A stretch of DNA of 13,428 nucleotides from the NCBI GenBank assembly GCA_003232965.1, contig QIKG01000170.1, positions 1 through 13,428 on the forward strand, in the 5' to 3' direction. A program made the translations under genes and the position numbers. Source of the stretch: Oceanospirillales bacterium (GTDB lineage: Bacteria; Pseudomonadota; Gammaproteobacteria; Xanthomonadales; SZUA-36). Below, in pieces: positions 1 to 7,258 of the stretch; the first letter of the stretch is position 1, and each line of letters begins with the position of its first letter. The notes below the pieces were generated by a model. The model was not told where the DNA came from and ran no database searches. It was given only the letters and a program-made list of their open reading frames with translations.

Positions 1-214
1 TAATCTTGTTGAGTACCATGCGCACCTTGTCAGGCTGCTGCCGTGCCTTTTCGATCACGTTCGCTTTTCCAAACTCAACAAGCATGCGTTCGGTTCCAGC
101 AGACACCAACGTATGGGAAGTCTCAATCAACAGCTGGCCACTGCTCACACTAGGAACCGGAACTTCGGCCACTTCCGTAACACCGTTTTTCAATGATTGA
201 AGAATCTGTTTCAA
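1..214 (-). CDS. Bi-domain oxidoreductase, N-terminal part (cut by window edge)
   Basis: Reading from a TTG at 214-212 gives 71 open codons that run off the left edge. The protein begins LKQILQSLKNG and continues with VPVPSV, LVSAGTERMLVEFGK and ARQQPDKV. I recognise this as the start of the two-domain oxidoreductases that join a zinc-type alcohol-dehydrogenase-like domain to a Gfo/Idh/MocA-like domain; only the very beginning of the first domain is visible. These proteins are common in polysaccharide loci, and their exact substrate is generally unknown. The TTG start is supported by a GAGG five bases upstream and by the match to the usual MKQILQSL opening of the family. No in-frame ATG precedes it after the wbuZ stop. 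It follows wbuZ by 50 bases and is probably in the same operon. Family assignment is fairly sure; function is open. Confidence 0.72.
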   Translation of the reverse strand, partial: MKQILQSLKNGVTEVAEVPVPSVSSGQLLIETSHTLVSAGTERMLVEFGKANVIEKARQQPDKVRMVLNKI

Positions 215-264
215 ATCAACCTCGTAATGCTTATAAAGAATGTATTCGACGGAAAAAGGTGGGA

Positions 265-1038
265 TCAGACCAAGTCCGAAAACAACGCATCTTTCTCTGT
301 CGGATTAGGATATTGGATTAACACCGCACGGTACTTGCCTTTGAACACAAACAGACTACCCGCCCCGGCCCCAATCACCCCGTAACGCTGTACAAGGTCG
401 CGAAGATCTCCCATCGTTCCCGCCCCCCCCAAGGCTGAGATCGGCAAACTCACGGCGTCCCGCACTTGATCAATCAAGGCATAGTCATAACCCTTCATAG
501 CCCCATCTTGATCAATGGAATTCACCAGAATCTCGCCTGCACCCAGCTCTTCAACCCTGCGGGCAAATTCAGCGGGATTCAAGCCAGTCGCGCGCTTGCC
601 GTTATGGGTAAACACCTCGTTGCGCCTTAGCAAACCAGATTTTTTCACATCCATCACCACAACAATGCTCTGTCTGCCTACACGGTGAGCCGCATCGGTG
701 ATCAAAGAGGGCGTTTGCACGGCCGCATACCCAAGCGCCACTTTTTCCACCCCGAGGGCAATAATGCGATCAATTTGCTCAACTGTCTTCACGCCACCGG
801 CATAACACAGTGGCATCCGACATTCAGAAGCTAAATTGGCAATCATCGTGTAATCTGGCTCTCTCCCCAGAACAGTCGCGTCTATGTCCGCAACAATCAG
901 CTCATCAACTTGTTTCTCATTAAAGATGCGGACAGCGTTGAGGGGGTCGCCCACATATTTCGACTCAGCGAAGCGTGTGGTTTTCACCAAACCACCTTTG
1001 TGAACCAACAGACAGGGAATGATTCTTGGTCGTAACAT
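265..1038 (-). CDS. wbuZ: HisF-like amidination-associated protein WbuZ
   Basis: A 257-residue (beta/alpha)8 protein of the HisF family, of the WbuZ type that accompanies WbuX and WbuY in polysaccharide loci. It is expected to dock with WbuY and pass glutamine-derived ammonia to a WbuX enzyme rather than make histidine precursors. It opens with RIIPCLLVHKGGLVKT. Position 11, the catalytic Asp of true HisF, is Leu here, whereas Asp130 (in VVVMDVKK) and Asp176 (in NSIDQDG) remain. The phosphate-loop segment that reads NTAAV in HisF is GYAAV at 103-107, while the later GGAG loop (204-207) is kept. The C-terminal LFVFKGKYRAVLIQYP is typical of WbuZ. It starts two bases after the wbuY stop. No other histidine gene is nearby, supporting the polysaccharide role. 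A run of eight G lies inside the GGAG codons. Confidence 0.9.
   Translation of the reverse strand: MLRPRIIPCLLVHKGGLVKTTRFAESKYVGDPLNAVRIFNEKQVDELIVADIDATVLGREPDYTMIANLASECRMPLCYAGGVKTVEQIDRIIALGVEKVALGYAAVQTPSLITDAAHRVGRQSIVVVMDVKKSGLLRRNEVFTHNGKRATGLNPAEFARRVEELGAGEILVNSIDQDGAMKGYDYALIDQVRDAVSLPISALGGAGTMGDLRDLVQRYGVIGAGAGSLFVFKGKYRAVLIQYPNPTEKDALFSDLV
423..430 (-). repeat. G8 homopolymer inside wbuZ
   Basis: Eight consecutive C on the + strand, so G8 in the coding strand, covering the codons for the GGAG loop near residues 204-207 of WbuZ. The frame is intact here. Poly-G runs of this length are known slippage sites in some bacteria. Confidence 0.6.
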
Positions 1039-1040
1039 CG

Positions 1041-1649
1041 CTATAACTCGGCAAAATTCTTTAACAACTGAACACCCCAGTGGTGGCTTTTTTCAGGATG
1101 GAACTGCACACCAAAGATATGCTGATTGTAAACAGCAGAGGCGAATCGTTCGCCATAATCAGTCCTAGCCAACATCTGCTGTTGAGCATTTGGTGAAAAG
1201 TAATAGGAGTGCAGGAAGTAAAACTGGGGGCATGTCAAGTCTTTAAACAAGGGGTGGTCTTCAGGCCGGACATCATTCCAGCCCATGTGCGGCAAGTGTG
1301 TCTTGGCTTTGAACAGTGCCTCGTCAAAGCGCTTCACCTCGCCGGGAATCCAACCCAGACCATCCATCTCGCCTTCTTGACTGCGCTGGGCCATCATTTG
1401 CATACCCACACAAACCCCCAACACAGGCACATTTTTTTCCAGCACCAAGTAATCAAGCGTTTCTCGCATACCAGATGCCTGAAGCCGTTGCATTGCCCAG
1501 TCAAACGCTCCCACACCCGGCAGAATGATCTTGTCAGCCGCATGCAACTCCTCAACTGTAGTCGCTCTTATACAAGGCAGATTCAGACGTTTGTAGATAT
1601 GCATGAAGGCCTGGATATTGCCCAACCCATAATCAACCAAGGCAATCAT
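1041..1649 (-). CDS. wbuY: HisH-like glutamine amidotransferase WbuY
   Basis: A 202-residue class I glutaminase of the HisH type, normal length for the family. It hydrolyses glutamine and should hand ammonia to its WbuZ partner, and through it to a WbuX sugar amidotransferase in the cytoplasm. The complete triad is visible: Cys80 in the nucleophile elbow GVCVGMQ, and His184 with Glu186 in QFHPEKSH. The N-terminal VDYGLGNI and the oxyanion-region LPGVGAFD (43-50) are also intact. Its ATG overlaps the stop of the upstream wbuX copy by four bases (ATGA), and wbuZ begins two bases after its stop, so the three products are probably made together. By itself the sequence could pass for histidine-pathway HisH; context decides for WbuY. 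Confidence 0.9.
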   Translation of the reverse strand: MIALVDYGLGNIQAFMHIYKRLNLPCIRATTVEELHAADKIILPGVGAFDWAMQRLQASGMRETLDYLVLEKNVPVLGVCVGMQMMAQRSQEGEMDGLGWIPGEVKRFDEALFKAKTHLPHMGWNDVRPEDHPLFKDLTCPQFYFLHSYYFSPNAQQQMLARTDYGERFASAVYNQHIFGVQFHPEKSHHWGVQLLKNFAEL

Positions 1650-2788
1650 CGCTTTATTGAAGTCTCCAACCCTATTGCTTTTAGGACGCGCGCGCCCACG
1701 TTAAAGAAACGCTCCTGGTTGCGGTAGTTCCAATAGAATTTTTTCGGCATGGTGAAATAATGATTTAATTCATCCGTACTGATGCGCAGCTTAGTCGCGA
1801 TATATTCAAACTCTTGATCAATAGTCGCAGGATCACAAGTGGGCCTCTCAAGTCGCTGCAACGCCTCGTCCCTGGACATTTGATCCGTCAAGATCAGGCT
1901 AGAAAACTGTACGCGCCGGGTGTCAAAACCAAAACGTTCTGGCAACCAATACCCCTCAAAAAACTTAGTGAAACATGATTCAAAGTGCTTTTGGGGATAA
2001 GGCTTCCAACCGTACTCCTGCTCCAACAAACGAACTGCATCCACCTTGATGTAGGGGCGGTAATTCAACGGGCGCACAACGGTCACCCCGCGAATCCAGC
2101 GCAGATAGATCTTGTGCCGATAGATCGAGCTAAAAGGGTAACTCTGCATCTTCACCGTGCTAAAGCGACGAATAATGTCACGAATGTGCATCATGTCCGT
2201 GCCGTAATAGAAAAACTCCATGGGATTACGTACACACTCGGTAGAAATATTGCCGCCATTTAGAATGTACTTCACATTGTATTTATCGGCAAACTTGTAA
2301 AGGGTGGCAATAAAGGCATGGTCTTGAGGAATGTCAATGTGGGGCACACCAGACTTGACCCAAGCCAACTGAAAATCGCGCATTTCCTCCCAGTCAATCA
2401 CGTCAGTGTATAAATCCAGCCCCAGTTTATCGACCAGCACATGGATGTTATGTACCGCCAATTCTGAATTCCATCCACCATCCACATGGAATACCAACGG
2501 CCGCAAACCAAACTCTTTGACGGCCAGGTGGAGCATATAGGAGCTATCTACGCCACCACTCAATCCAAGGATGCAATCGAAGTCTCGTTTACGACCATCT
2601 TTCTTGATTTGATCAACGATTCGTTGTAACTCACTAGCCCCACTCTCATCGGTGCGCCACCGGGGAAGCACATTCTGATGAAAATCGATGGCGTGATCAC
2701 AAATTCCGTTTTCATCAAACGTAATTCGGGAGTCAGATGTATCCATCACTGTCTTGCTACAAATTTGATAGGGTCTTTTAATGCTCAT
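1646..2788 (-). CDS. wbuX: N-acetyl sugar amidotransferase, WbuX type, copy 1
   Basis: A 380-residue PP-loop ATPase of the WbuX/PseA/WbpG family, thought to activate a sugar N-acetyl group with ATP and replace its oxygen with ammonia, giving an acetamidino group. The ATP loop SGGVDSS is at about 77-83, followed by HVDGGWNSELA and DLYTDVIDWEEMRD. The C-terminal half carries HFESCFTKFFEGYWLPERFG, the family's signature region. The N-terminus, where the other copy in this operon has two CxxC pairs, reads ICSKTVMD and GICDHAID: Cys10 and Cys30 remain, but the partners are Thr13 and Ala33, so a four-Cys metal site cannot form. I chose the ATG at 2788, which overlaps the upstream stop by one base (TGATG); a GTG one codon earlier is possible. 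It overlaps wbuY by four bases, so this copy is most likely the one fed by WbuY/WbuZ. Confidence 0.88.
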   Translation of the reverse strand: MSIKRPYQICSKTVMDTSDSRITFDENGICDHAIDFHQNVLPRWRTDESGASELQRIVDQIKKDGRKRDFDCILGLSGGVDSSYMLHLAVKEFGLRPLVFHVDGGWNSELAVHNIHVLVDKLGLDLYTDVIDWEEMRDFQLAWVKSGVPHIDIPQDHAFIATLYKFADKYNVKYILNGGNISTECVRNPMEFFYYGTDMMHIRDIIRRFSTVKMQSYPFSSIYRHKIYLRWIRGVTVVRPLNYRPYIKVDAVRLLEQEYGWKPYPQKHFESCFTKFFEGYWLPERFGFDTRRVQFSSLILTDQMSRDEALQRLERPTCDPATIDQEFEYIATKLRISTDELNHYFTMPKKFYWNYRNQERFFNVGARVLKAIGLETSIKR

Positions 2789-3933
2789 CACTCTTCACGG
2801 AATATTCTTTTGGCCAATAATGCATAATCGAGATGCTCTTGTGCAAATCTGAACGACGCGAGTTTCATAACGTCGAGATCAACATTCTTAATATTGCTAA
2901 TAATTTCAGACAATGTGCCATCCCGTCCAATTAGCCATCCATTTTGTTTTACATACATTTGATGGCTTGGCACGTCATCCAAAATGACTGTACAGCGGCA
3001 ACACAAACTATGCTGCATGGTTACGGATTGTGTCCCCGGTTGAAGGTAAATATCCGCAGCACAAAGGAGATCTGTCAGCTCATCGAAAGACTTCCAGCCG
3101 AGGAAATGGATTCTATCATCACTGTTAATACCCGTAGTAACTTCATCTAAAATGCTACTATCAATGTTCCCCGCGACTAAAAAACGCAGTTTATTATTTT
3201 CATTCGAAGAAATAGCAGTAAGACTGTCTAGAATTTTCTTACGAGACGTCTGCTTACCCGCTTGTACAATCAGGACTTGATCATCTGCAATCCCACGTGT
3301 AGCACGGGTAGCGTCACGCCGTGACGCATACTCATCATCTGGAATAGGTCTTCCACCTAACGGATATAACTCCAGTTTTTTCCGATGAATGAAGTAGGTT
3401 GACTCTACGAAATCTATACTTTCTGGGGAATAGCATAACACTTTTTTGATTCTTGGCAGCACAAAACGTAGGATGCGACCATAATATTGTCGGTGAAGCA
3501 ACTCCCTGCTCAGCCAATTTCGGGCGCTATTATATCGATCTTCGTGACTGTCAACATATAATGATACGCTTGGATTTGCTTTAACATAGGAGGCAGTTGT
3601 TAATAGCTCCCACCCACAAGTACCATGAAACAAGATCACCTCAGGTCGAAACGTATTCAGTAAATCCCTCAAGCCAATATGCATGCGCAGTTTACGCATC
3701 ACTACTTCAGGCATGAATTTACGATACGTAATACGAATAACCCGCGCGCCTTCCACACCGATGTAATCTGCAGGGTTGGTGTAGGTCAGCTTTCCTTCAT
3801 CCGAATGGGTTTCTGTTGAGGCAATAACTAAGACATCATGCCCGTCGGCGATATGTTGCCGCACCAGTTCATTTTCTTGGTAACCAACCCCATCGACAAA
3901 CCAGTTAGAAAGACAGAGGTGAGCTATTCTCAT
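2788..3933 (-). CDS. GT-B glycosyltransferase (GT4-like)
   Basis: A 381-residue protein with the two-lobed GT-B layout of GT4 enzymes; it should add one sugar of the repeat unit from a nucleotide-sugar at the cytoplasmic membrane face. The N-terminal lobe opens with MRIAHLCLSNWF and contains YQENELVRQHIADGHDV (18-34), the usual first acceptor-lobe helix. VDSHED lies near 127-132. The C-terminal donor lobe begins around 220 with LIVQAGKQTSRKK and includes FLVAGN, IHFLGW and AADIYLQPG (292-300). The classical GT4 E-x7-E motif is not clear: the matching area reads SVTMQHSLCCRCTVIL. There is no signal peptide or obvious membrane helix. Donor and acceptor cannot be read from sequence. The stop overlaps the start of wbuX copy 1, and the methyltransferase ends 28 bases upstream. 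Confidence 0.82.
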   Translation of the reverse strand: MRIAHLCLSNWFVDGVGYQENELVRQHIADGHDVLVIASTETHSDEGKLTYTNPADYIGVEGARVIRITYRKFMPEVVMRKLRMHIGLRDLLNTFRPEVILFHGTCGWELLTTASYVKANPSVSLYVDSHEDRYNSARNWLSRELLHRQYYGRILRFVLPRIKKVLCYSPESIDFVESTYFIHRKKLELYPLGGRPIPDDEYASRRDATRATRGIADDQVLIVQAGKQTSRKKILDSLTAISSNENNKLRFLVAGNIDSSILDEVTTGINSDDRIHFLGWKSFDELTDLLCAADIYLQPGTQSVTMQHSLCCRCTVILDDVPSHQMYVKQNGWLIGRDGTLSEIISNIKNVDLDVMKLASFRFAQEHLDYALLAKRIFREE

Positions 3934-3961
3934 TTCCGATTTTTATCCCAAATTCGACATG

Positions 3962-4819
3962 TCATTCTTGATCTGATCGTACATCTGGATGTTTTCTAGC
4001 CCGTATTCGAATAGAGCGGTAGGGACTTGAAAATGGGAGAGACAGCACTGTGCTTCTGCCAAGGATCTTCTTGACAAGGCCCTTTGCAGAAAATAATAAG
4101 CCATCTACTCTTAAGCTCTGAACGGCTACAATTTCAAAGCCATTTCGTTCCAAAAACCCCGTCATGTGCCGCTCCGAGGCAAATGCGACATGATCCGGTA
4201 GGCCTAGCTCACCTGGGAACTGATCTCTTTCTTGGACGTTGCCCATATCACCCGTCTCGATCAATAGCTCCCCTCCATCTTCGAGGATGCAGCGCACTTT
4301 TAGCAGGAAATCGTCGAAATCATAAATATGGGAAAAGATATTAATTGCAGAAGCAAATCGACACTTTGGCGTATTTTCATCAATATAACCAGAGATCATC
4401 TCGATCCCAAGCGCTCTAGCCGCCGTAACTTTCGGTTGCATGGGCTCAAGCCCCAGCACTCGGCTGTTTGGATGCGCTAAACTCTTGACGGCCTCCACCA
4501 TTTCGCCGTAACCAGCACCAATATCAAGCCACGTTATCGGCTGATTGACCAACCAGACATCCGCATAGAGTGACTGCAGAGCTTTGCGATACAAATCAAC
4601 TTTTTTCCCTATGCGACGCTCAGAAATATCGAGGTCATCACCACTAGCATGTACACCTAGTTCAGTGGCATCGTTACGAATCTGCACACTAGGTCGCGGG
4701 TTAACATATAGATACCCACAGTCCCTGCAACGAACAGTTTTCCATCCACACTCTTCTGCCCAGTGCTCAGCGTTATTTTCACGACAGAAGGGGCAATTAA
4801 TAATTTCGACATTAATCAT
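3962..4819 (-). CDS. Zinc-ribbon class I SAM-dependent methyltransferase
   Basis: A 285-residue protein with an N-terminal zinc ribbon (Cys9, Cys12, Cys31, Cys34, followed by YVNPRP) and a class I methyltransferase fold. Motif I, LDIGAGYGE, lies at 98-106; the acidic end of strand 2 is Glu125 in LGLEP; HIYDFDDFL (164-172) fits the post-motif region; HVAFASERHMTGFLERNGFEIV (210-231) matches the C-terminal part seen in small-molecule and sugar methyltransferases. It is shorter than two-domain sugar C-methyltransferases and lacks their second C-terminal domain. It lies 15 bases after wbuX copy 2 and before a glycosyltransferase, so it probably methylates a repeat-unit sugar, on oxygen, carbon or an amidino nitrogen; the sequence does not say which. 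An AGGA is about ten bases upstream of the ATG. Confidence 0.83.
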   Translation of the reverse strand: MINVEIINCPFCRENNAEHWAEECGWKTVRCRDCGYLYVNPRPSVQIRNDATELGVHASGDDLDISERRIGKKVDLYRKALQSLYADVWLVNQPITWLDIGAGYGEMVEAVKSLAHPNSRVLGLEPMQPKVTAARALGIEMISGYIDENTPKCRFASAINIFSHIYDFDDFLLKVRCILEDGGELLIETGDMGNVQERDQFPGELGLPDHVAFASERHMTGFLERNGFEIVAVQSLRVDGLLFSAKGLVKKILGRSTVLSLPFSSPYRSIRIRARKHPDVRSDQE

Positions 4820-4834
4820 AAAAAAACAATCCTG

Positions 4835-5965
4835 TCACGAGTTTTTAAATCGCTTAACCAGTAAATGAGCCTCAGACGCTATTTCAAACAACCTATTCTC
4901 TGTGGAATATACGTTATGCGCCACCTCAGGACGTTCTATATATGCTTGGAGCTCTTGTTTGCTCCATCCCATTTTCTTGAGAAAATAATCGATATCACAA
5001 TCCATCGATTCTTGACTTGCATAGGGGATACCCTCTAAATCTCCAAGCGCCTCGTCACGCGTCATCTGCTCCGTTACAACCAAAGTGCTGAGGTGAACTC
5101 GTCGTTTGTCAACTCCAAATTTTTTGGGCAGAATGTAGCCTTGGTAAAACCGTGTAAATATCGATTCATAATGCTTGTATGGATACCTTTTGTAACCATG
5201 CCCACGTTCCAAAACTTCAAGTACAGCACTCTTGCGGTACTCAATAAGGTTTAGAATTGAATCGTTACGAATCCGGTTAAATGTTTTTTTCCAAATTAAA
5301 TCTAGCGTGCTAAATAGTGGAAATGTTTTTAGCTTTACACCGTTCCGCCTGGCGATGGCACGAATATTCCGCGCATCATTTTTTAACCATACCCACGCGG
5401 GAGGGATCTTAATCCCCTCGGTCGCTAGATTGGTTCCAAAGAGAATATGTCTAATTCCATGGCGAGCCGCCAACTGGTAATTAACCCCCAGCATCGCATT
5501 GTCATAGAGGATTTCCACATCTATCACATCCGCATCAAAGAACGCCTGCATCAACGCACGATACTCTTCCCAATCAATCACGTGCGTATAGAGATCAACA
5601 CCTAGGCCATTAACCAAGTTTGCAATATTGTTTTGTGCTAATTCGGAGTTCCAGCCATTGTCCATGTGCACGGCCAGTGGACGAAGCCCCATCTCAACCG
5701 CCTTCACCAAAACCCAAGAGCTATCCACCCCGCCGGAGACCCCCACAACGCAGTCATAAGACTTACCTTTGCCGTGAGCTTTCACTACATCGACGAACTC
5801 GCTGAGTCTACCCGCTTTAGTCTCGGCATCTTGTTGTAGGATATGGGCTGACTGAGAGAGAAAATCCGAGCAGTAGTTGCACACCCCGTATTTATCAAAG
5901 ATAATATCAGGGGCACTAGTGTCCATCACGCAGCGAGTGCACACATTGTAATATTTATTGGTCAT
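4835..5965 (-). CDS. N-acetyl sugar amidotransferase, WbuX type, copy 2
   Basis: A 376-residue second member of the WbuX/PseA/WbpG family. The PP-loop SGGVDSS is at about 77-83, followed by HMDNGWNSELA and DLYTHVIDWEEYRA. The C-terminal half has HYESIFTRFYQGYILPKKFG, parallel to copy 1. Unlike copy 1 it keeps two complete CxxC pairs at the N-terminus (Cys9-Cys12 in VCTRCVMD; Cys29-Cys32 in GVCNYCSD), which looks like a four-Cys zinc site. The middle also differs: GTNLATEGI here against GGNISTECV in copy 1. The copies are clearly homologous but diverged throughout, so they look like two subtypes rather than a recent duplication. The ATG at 5965 is preferred over an adjacent upstream TTG; neither has a good ribosome site. 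A gap of about 110 bases precedes it, and it has no adjacent glutaminase of its own. Confidence 0.86.
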   Translation of the reverse strand: MTNKYYNVCTRCVMDTSAPDIIFDKYGVCNYCSDFLSQSAHILQQDAETKAGRLSEFVDVVKAHGKGKSYDCVVGVSGGVDSSWVLVKAVEMGLRPLAVHMDNGWNSELAQNNIANLVNGLGVDLYTHVIDWEEYRALMQAFFDADVIDVEILYDNAMLGVNYQLAARHGIRHILFGTNLATEGIKIPPAWVWLKNDARNIRAIARRNGVKLKTFPLFSTLDLIWKKTFNRIRNDSILNLIEYRKSAVLEVLERGHGYKRYPYKHYESIFTRFYQGYILPKKFGVDKRRVHLSTLVVTEQMTRDEALGDLEGIPYASQESMDCDIDYFLKKMGWSKQELQAYIERPEVAHNVYSTENRLFEIASEAHLLVKRFKNS

Positions 5966-6076
5966 CAATCTAAACTATCGTTAAGGTATTTATAAAAAGT
6001 ACAGTGAGAAAGGAACGTCATACCAACAATCCACCAAGATTGCTAAATATAACTGACCCCACACAAATCAAATGAT
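5966..6076. other. Intergenic gap within the operon
   Basis: This 111-base gap is the longest between minus-strand genes in the window; most other joints overlap or leave under 50 bases. It is AT-rich and has no convincing ORF. On the minus strand TTGGTA and TGTACT, separated by 17 bases, make a weak promoter candidate ahead of wbuX copy 2 (four of six matches each). An imperfect hairpin lies at its upstream end. It may mark a junction between two gene modules or an internal promoter; neither is proven. Confidence 0.4.
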
Positions 6077-6085
6077 TTATTGGGG
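6057..6085 (-). other. Imperfect RNA hairpin across a glycosyltransferase stop codon
   Basis: On the minus strand CCCCA (6085-6081) can pair with TGGGG (6061-6057), and AAATC with GATTT inside it, separated by a small internal loop and closed by a four-base loop. The stem contains the TAA stop of the gene ending at 6077. No T-run follows on the minus strand, so it is not a standard intrinsic terminator. It could stabilise an mRNA end or attenuate translation, or be chance. Confidence 0.3.
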
Positions 6086-7258
6086 ATTATGCCTTTCGTA
6101 ATAGGCGCCTACTTCATTCTCTATACGATCTCTATACGTATTCAACCACGAATTTCTACTGTGGCTCCATGCCAACGTCTCGCACTGCGACTTCATTTTG
6201 GCTATGTTCTGTCGAGACAATGATCGAATTGCCGATACATATCCATCAATGGTAGCAGAATCGGCCACGATACCACAGCCGCTCTCGCGAACATGATCTA
6301 CCATCGCACTCTCTGGGCTAACTAAAACCGGTACTCGTGCCTGCAAACATTCCCAGAACTTATTAGGCACAGTCATGTATTTATGGTGATAATGCGGCGA
6401 ACCAAAAATAACCAACCCCAAATCGTACCCATTGAGTGTTTCTACAATCTCATCATAAAGAACTGGATCTCTAACTTCAATATTACTTAAGGTAGAAACA
6501 CGCGTTTTCAACTCATCTAGATAACCCGGCGGGCCAGGCCCCATCAGTGTCAAGTGATAACTCGAACCTAGTGCCGTCACAATATCCACCAGCAAATCTA
6601 TACCGCGCTCAGGAACCAATAGCCCGTGGTGTATCAGTTTGATTCGCGCCCCTTTCACTTTCTGATTCTGATCACTCTTAAAAACGTGATATCTCGGCAT
6701 ACTGGGCATCACAATAAAGCGATCAAGAGGAATATCATAGGTTTCGGAATATTTCCGCGCGACCTTGCCTCCCTCTACTATCGTCAGCACAGCACGAGAC
6801 AATATTTTTTTGAGCACAATATGACGATACTTGATTTCAGTAAACCTAAATAAACGACTACCGTCAAACTGTCTGGGCAAGTATTCATGCGAATGAAAAA
6901 TGAACGGCGTTCCTGATTCCATGGCAACCAACGCATCATCAATATGGTGAGGAATAATGAAGCGGTATTTTTTATTCTTAATCTGCTTTACATATTTACG
7001 ATAAAATAGCCCTTCGAAAAGGATTCGAAACCATGGCAAAAACCCGCCAGCAAGAATCACGAAACGCCGAAGCAGAGCATGTGGACGCTTGACAAAAAAG
7101 AAATCATCAATCCCGCTGACAGATTCTGAGCCATAGCCATCAATGGTATATTTCTCTCTGAATGTTTCGACTTCGTTGCGAATTCTATGTTCTCTGCAAA
7201 AAAAACGATTTATACCAACAACAGCTATTGCTGAGTTTTTTAACTTTCTACCCTCCAT
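6077..7258 (-). CDS. GT-B glycosyltransferase (GT4-like)
   Basis: A 393-residue GT-B-type protein expected to add one sugar to the lipid-linked repeat unit. The N-terminal lobe contains IIPHHIDDALVA (101-112) and HSHEYLP (122-128), a layout common in GT4 acceptor lobes. The donor lobe has IHHGLLVPERGIDLLVD (209-225), LTLMGPGPP (237-244), and then VPNKFWECLQARVPVLVSP (297-315), corresponding to the donor-binding K-x-x-E-x-x-x-x-x-x-P-V block of the family. GCGIV at 327-331 also fits. A hydrophobic patch around 66-86 probably lies against the membrane. Its ATG overlaps the wzy stop by one base (TAATG), so translation is probably coupled. The 110-base gap after it is unusual for this operon. Substrate unknown. 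Confidence 0.82.
   Translation of the reverse strand: MEGRKLKNSAIAVVGINRFFCREHRIRNEVETFREKYTIDGYGSESVSGIDDFFFVKRPHALLRRFVILAGGFLPWFRILFEGLFYRKYVKQIKNKKYRFIIPHHIDDALVAMESGTPFIFHSHEYLPRQFDGSRLFRFTEIKYRHIVLKKILSRAVLTIVEGGKVARKYSETYDIPLDRFIVMPSMPRYHVFKSDQNQKVKGARIKLIHHGLLVPERGIDLLVDIVTALGSSYHLTLMGPGPPGYLDELKTRVSTLSNIEVRDPVLYDEIVETLNGYDLGLVIFGSPHYHHKYMTVPNKFWECLQARVPVLVSPESAMVDHVRESGCGIVADSATIDGYVSAIRSLSRQNIAKMKSQCETLAWSHSRNSWLNTYRDRIENEVGAYYERHNPQ

Noticed and set aside
265..1649. HisH and HisF read as histidine biosynthesis genes
   Set aside because: No other histidine gene is nearby, the HisF-like protein lacks Asp11, and both are coupled to a WbuX gene in a polysaccharide operon.
1209..1727. 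A 172-codon + strand open frame opposite wbuY and the end of wbuX copy 1
   Set aside because: Low-complexity, His/Arg-rich translation with no recognisable motif; it is antisense to two genes with intact catalytic motifs.
6057..6085. Intrinsic terminator
   Set aside because: The stem is imperfect and no T-run follows on either strand.
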